DNA of 64,000 nt from Gymnogyps californianus (taxonomy: Eukaryota; Chordata; Aves; Accipitriformes; Cathartidae), in the NCBI RefSeq assembly GCF_018139145.2, contig NC_059471.1:82544520-82608519 (forward strand), read 5' to 3'. The position numbers and the translations under genes were made by a program. Shown here in pieces: positions 60,728 to 64,000 of this stretch (the stretch's first letter is position 1; each line of letters opens with the position of its first letter). A model generated the notes under the pieces. That model had not been told where the DNA came from, made no database searches, and saw only the letters and a list, made by a program, of their open reading frames with translations.

Positions 60728-63700
60728 GTATGTTAAACATTCATTTTAAATTTGCTCTTAGACCTCTTTCTTTGACTGAAACTCTTGCGGAAGACTTTCA
60801 AGACCATAATCTCCTTTTCTGCTTTCTAAATGTTCCAGTTTACTATTGTGGTTAGAAGCTGCAATACATAATGACAGGAAAGGAAAGCATTTATTTGTGC
60901 TAATACTAACTGGCTAGCATTTATTTGTACTGCTGTGTAACAGAACGAGTATAATAATGTCTTTTCTAATTGCTATAGGTTCTGAGTTGTTCTTTTTTCT
61001 CTAGCCTTTCCCCTTGCCACTTCTTGAAATACATATGGAACCGCCACAGAAAAACTTCCTTCAGAAACACCTAGCTGTATTGTTTCTGAAGATTTGAAGA
61101 ATACCCTAAATCATTACGGGTTTGTGCACGTGCTAGTTAATATCAGCAGATTAGTGCTTTTTGAACTTCTTATAAAGCCAAGCATAGATCACAGAGAAAA
61201 GGACAGTTCACATGCATACCTCTAGCTGCACTTTTAAACTAGCTTCTCATTGCAAAGACGTTGCACAAGTCAGCGTGGCTTGTTTCTTCTAATTAAAACA
61301 ATCTTTTCCATTTGTTCTGGTACTACAACAGACACAAGGTGTTCCACATGCAAATAGTTAGACACAGCACCAGAATGTAACAGTTTACAGTTAAAATAGC
61401 TAATGCATTAAAAGGGTATCGGGAAACAGAGGGATATACAAAGAAATGAAGCACAAAGATGGTAAGAGCCAGGCTGGCTCTGCAACACCACTTAGCTTCC
61501 CAAAACTACTGCAATAAGTGAGAGTTCAAAATCTGAGCCTTGCGAATGTCTCAAAAGGCATTTTTTGACTTCTTAAGAAACCTACAAACGTATTCATGAA
61601 GACTTCTACGGCCCAGATTCATTGCACCTAATTTTAGGCACCTAAACCTGCAGTGGCAGTCTCTGTTCGGTCTGTAGTCAGGCAGAGCTCCCTCCATGTT
61701 CAGAGCTGAGCAGCGCCTGCAGCGGGGCCTCTCTCTCCTCTCTCCCGCTCTCTCTTGAATGTCAGTGCAGCCCAGGTTGGTGGCAATGAACTGAGGAGCT
61801 TAGGTAAGCACCTAAAATTAGGTGCCTGATTGCAGCGGCCAAGCATGGGTTCATGTAGAAAGTTTGTGGCGATCTAGGCTGCAATCTCACCTTGCCCAAG
61901 TCCTGCTCTAGTGCTTGGACAGAGGGTTTCAATTTGGTTTAGCAAATCTTTAAAGGTTGGTTCTAATTAACTTTTCCTCAAGAGCACAATATCTGTGGTT
62001 TAACCCCCAGTTAGAAGCAGAGGTTTTCCTTCCTTCTTTTGAAGGAAGACAGGCTGCTGGAGTTTGATCCGCGGCGGTTGTCAGTAGTTCCCTCGGTGGC
62101 TGCAGGTACCGTGTCCGTGGCTGGCGAGGGTCGGCACTTCACGGTCTGCTGTGGTGTGCATCGATGGGTAAAGGTAAATGGCATCCATGTGAAGGAACGA
62201 CATGTCCTGCAGTGCAGAGAGTCTCTGCAGTTTCCCTGCCACCTCTCTGCCGTGCTCCATGGGCACCTGCCTTGGCTAACAACCCTGGCCCCTGGGGTAC
62301 GTTGGTCTGGTAAAGCAAGGGAAGGAGGTAGGCAGGAGCTGGGGCACCATGGGTCATTCGGTTAGGACAGGCACTCTCTGGTTTTTCATTAGTCTAATAA
62401 AGTCTTTTACATGCATAATATAGTGTGTCCCTTGGAAAAGAAGGAAGGCAAAATATTTACAAGAACGTATCCAGAGTTTTCTTCGGCAATGTCCCATTTC
62501 ATTCAAAGAAAGACCTTCAGTTTTCCATGTAATTGATATCAATGGTGGAGTCCTTCCTTCTCCCTCCCACATCCCTGCCCATGTTAGTGGAGGAAAAAGA
62601 GTTCTAAAAAAAAAGCTAGGATGGTGGGAGGAATTGAATGCATTTTGTCTTCTCCAAATTGGCTCCCCACTTACCTACGCTGATTATTCTTATTCACCAT
62701 TTTCATCCAAGTGCTTGTCTACATCAGGAAACAGAAAAGTTAATCATCTTCTAAAGCTGATGATTGGTTAGACTGTACTGAAGACACTGGTGAACTGTCT
62801 CACCCAGTGGCCTCCGTCTGGGTGAGCTTCCAAAGTGAATTTGCTGTAAACCAAATGAAGGTCATTTTGATTCTTAACAAATGACTTCACAAGGGTTGAA
62901 AATAATGAAATGTGAATTCACAGGCATAGCCTGGTTAGTCCAGGTTACCTTTCCCTGAGTAATTGTATGAATGATAGTCATGCCTGCCAGCCGGGACATT
63001 TAGCTACGTTGCCTTCGTTCTGAGGATCTGCTGAAAAGAAGAAAGCACTGTAGCACTTCCTGGCAATGGGAAAGGAAATCGTGGTAGAGGAAAGGCTGTG
63101 GTGTAGTACAGTACCAGGTTGCTGATACAAATCTCATGTGACAATACGCTGGATTCAAGGCCTGCAGTGGACTTTTACATTTTTTCCTACCATACTGAAC
63201 CTTTGTATTCGAAAGCTGACTGAACAAATCCCCACAGTGACTCCATTTGGCTGTTGAATCTAGATAGCAGAAGTGCGGTGCTGTGTGAGACTTGATCCGG
63301 CTTCTCTCACATCTGCTGCCCTGCTAGCCACCAGAGCACTCCTCCAGATACACAGATGCATAGGTAGATTTAGCATAGTTATCTAAGGTAACACAGAAAC
63401 ACAAAGTTATAGAGGGGACACAGTGGTCTAAGTAAACAGAGTGTACAACAGGAAGCCTCAATTAGTCTCCAAGTCTGTGTCACCTGCAAGGCTTGTCTTA
63501 GGCAACACTCAACAGGGTTTTCACCTACTGTTTGAGCGGGTCTTTATAAGTTCTTGTGTCCCAGCTAAAGCGAAAAAACATTTCCGTGTAGCTTGAACAC
63601 TTTACCTAATCATCCGATTTTCAGCCGCTTAACTGGGTATTCACATTTAGTCAATATTATTCCACACATAACTAATCCTGGTTGTTTAAGAGCATTCTGT

Positions 63701-64000
63701 GCGCCATGCATCTCCAAGCCTTCAACACTGAGTTTTCCAGGGAGAAATGATGATGTTGATTATTGTGGGTTTTATTATCTTTAAATCTCTTGACCAGCAC
63801 CAGACACAGGCAGTTAAGAAGCTGTGCAAGGCAGCAAAATGGTCATGGCCCCTCTGCCTGTGCTGGGCAAGCCGAGGCTGGCAGCCTGCTTGCCTGGCTG
63901 GCTGCCTCTGGCCAGAGGCACAGGGTTTCTTTGACATTGACTGCTGCGGAGGAAGTAACTAGTAAGCTGTGAAATATTAAAAGCTTATTGCTGTTCCCAT
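60728..64000. other. 3' intergenic (or intronic) DNA, no coding exon seen
   Basis: No leucine-rich-repeat coding, CR1 or LTR sequence is visible. A 108-codon + frame at 62039-62365 lies in locally GC-richer DNA but shows no domain. Short inverted repeats occur at 61624-61835. Confidence 0.5.
61624..61835. repeat. Inverted-repeat pair, possibly a relic DNA transposon
   Basis: 'gcacctaattttagg' at 61624-61638 is matched in reverse complement near 61808-61825 ('cacctaaaattaggtgc'). The arms lie about 170 bp apart and each is itself partly palindromic. A small non-autonomous element is possible, but I cannot define a target duplication. Confidence 0.45.

Noticed and set aside
62039..62365. 108-codon plus-strand frame in a locally GC-rich segment
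   Set aside because: No recognisable domain, no conserved splice context, and an overlapping open minus frame; it is treated as chance.

Overview
This is a vertebrate nuclear window, almost certainly from a bird. It holds one confidently recognised gene, PRPS2 (ribose-phosphate pyrophosphokinase 2), as seven coding exons on the + strand from 13508 to 40740. The exons join in frame at GT-AG boundaries to give a 318-residue enzyme. The bird assignment rests on the repeats: CR1 LINEs dominate, including one nearly full-length copy whose first frame is esterase-like, together with avian-type ERVL long terminal repeats (TGTCCTGGTTTC...CCACAACA) carrying 5-bp target duplications. There are no bacterial operons, CRISPR arrays or recognisable structural RNA genes.

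Layout. 1-13000 is 5' intergenic DNA with an old antisense CR1 (741-1850), small CR1-like scraps and a 46-bp tandem duplication. 13000-14230 is a CpG island holding the PRPS2 promoter, exon 1 and the start of intron 1. 13630-24902 is intron 1, which contains a complete 1163-bp solo LTR (21970-23132) in the same orientation as the gene. Exons 2-7 lie at 24903-25086, 31318-31416, 32511-32635, 35170-35343, 39518-39677 and 40648-40740. Intron 5 carries two antisense CR1 pieces, one old and one younger. The 3' UTR has a proximal polyadenylation signal (40908) and a probable distal one (42731).

Downstream, 43440-58170 is mostly retroelement. It has an antisense CR1 (43445-45175), a sense near-full-length CR1 (about 46000-50186), and a two-LTR ERVL-like provirus on the minus strand (50883-58170) whose gag region is split by a later, oppositely oriented solo LTR of the same family (56418-57003). 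All retroelement reading frames are broken, so none looks capable of autonomous movement. 58171-64000 has no convincing gene. A small exon-like segment ending in ATG before a good splice donor (60681-60727) sits where vertebrate synteny (PRPS2-TLR7-TLR8) would put the 5' end of TLR7; this is only a candidate.

I found no previously undescribed multi-gene system. The most useful leads are the nested ERV, the two LTR insertions sharing the same GTTGT target, the sense LTR with its own TATA-like and poly(A) signals inside PRPS2 intron 1, the esterase-type CR1 ORF1, a Phe at a PRPS position I recall as Val, and the candidate TLR7 leader exon.
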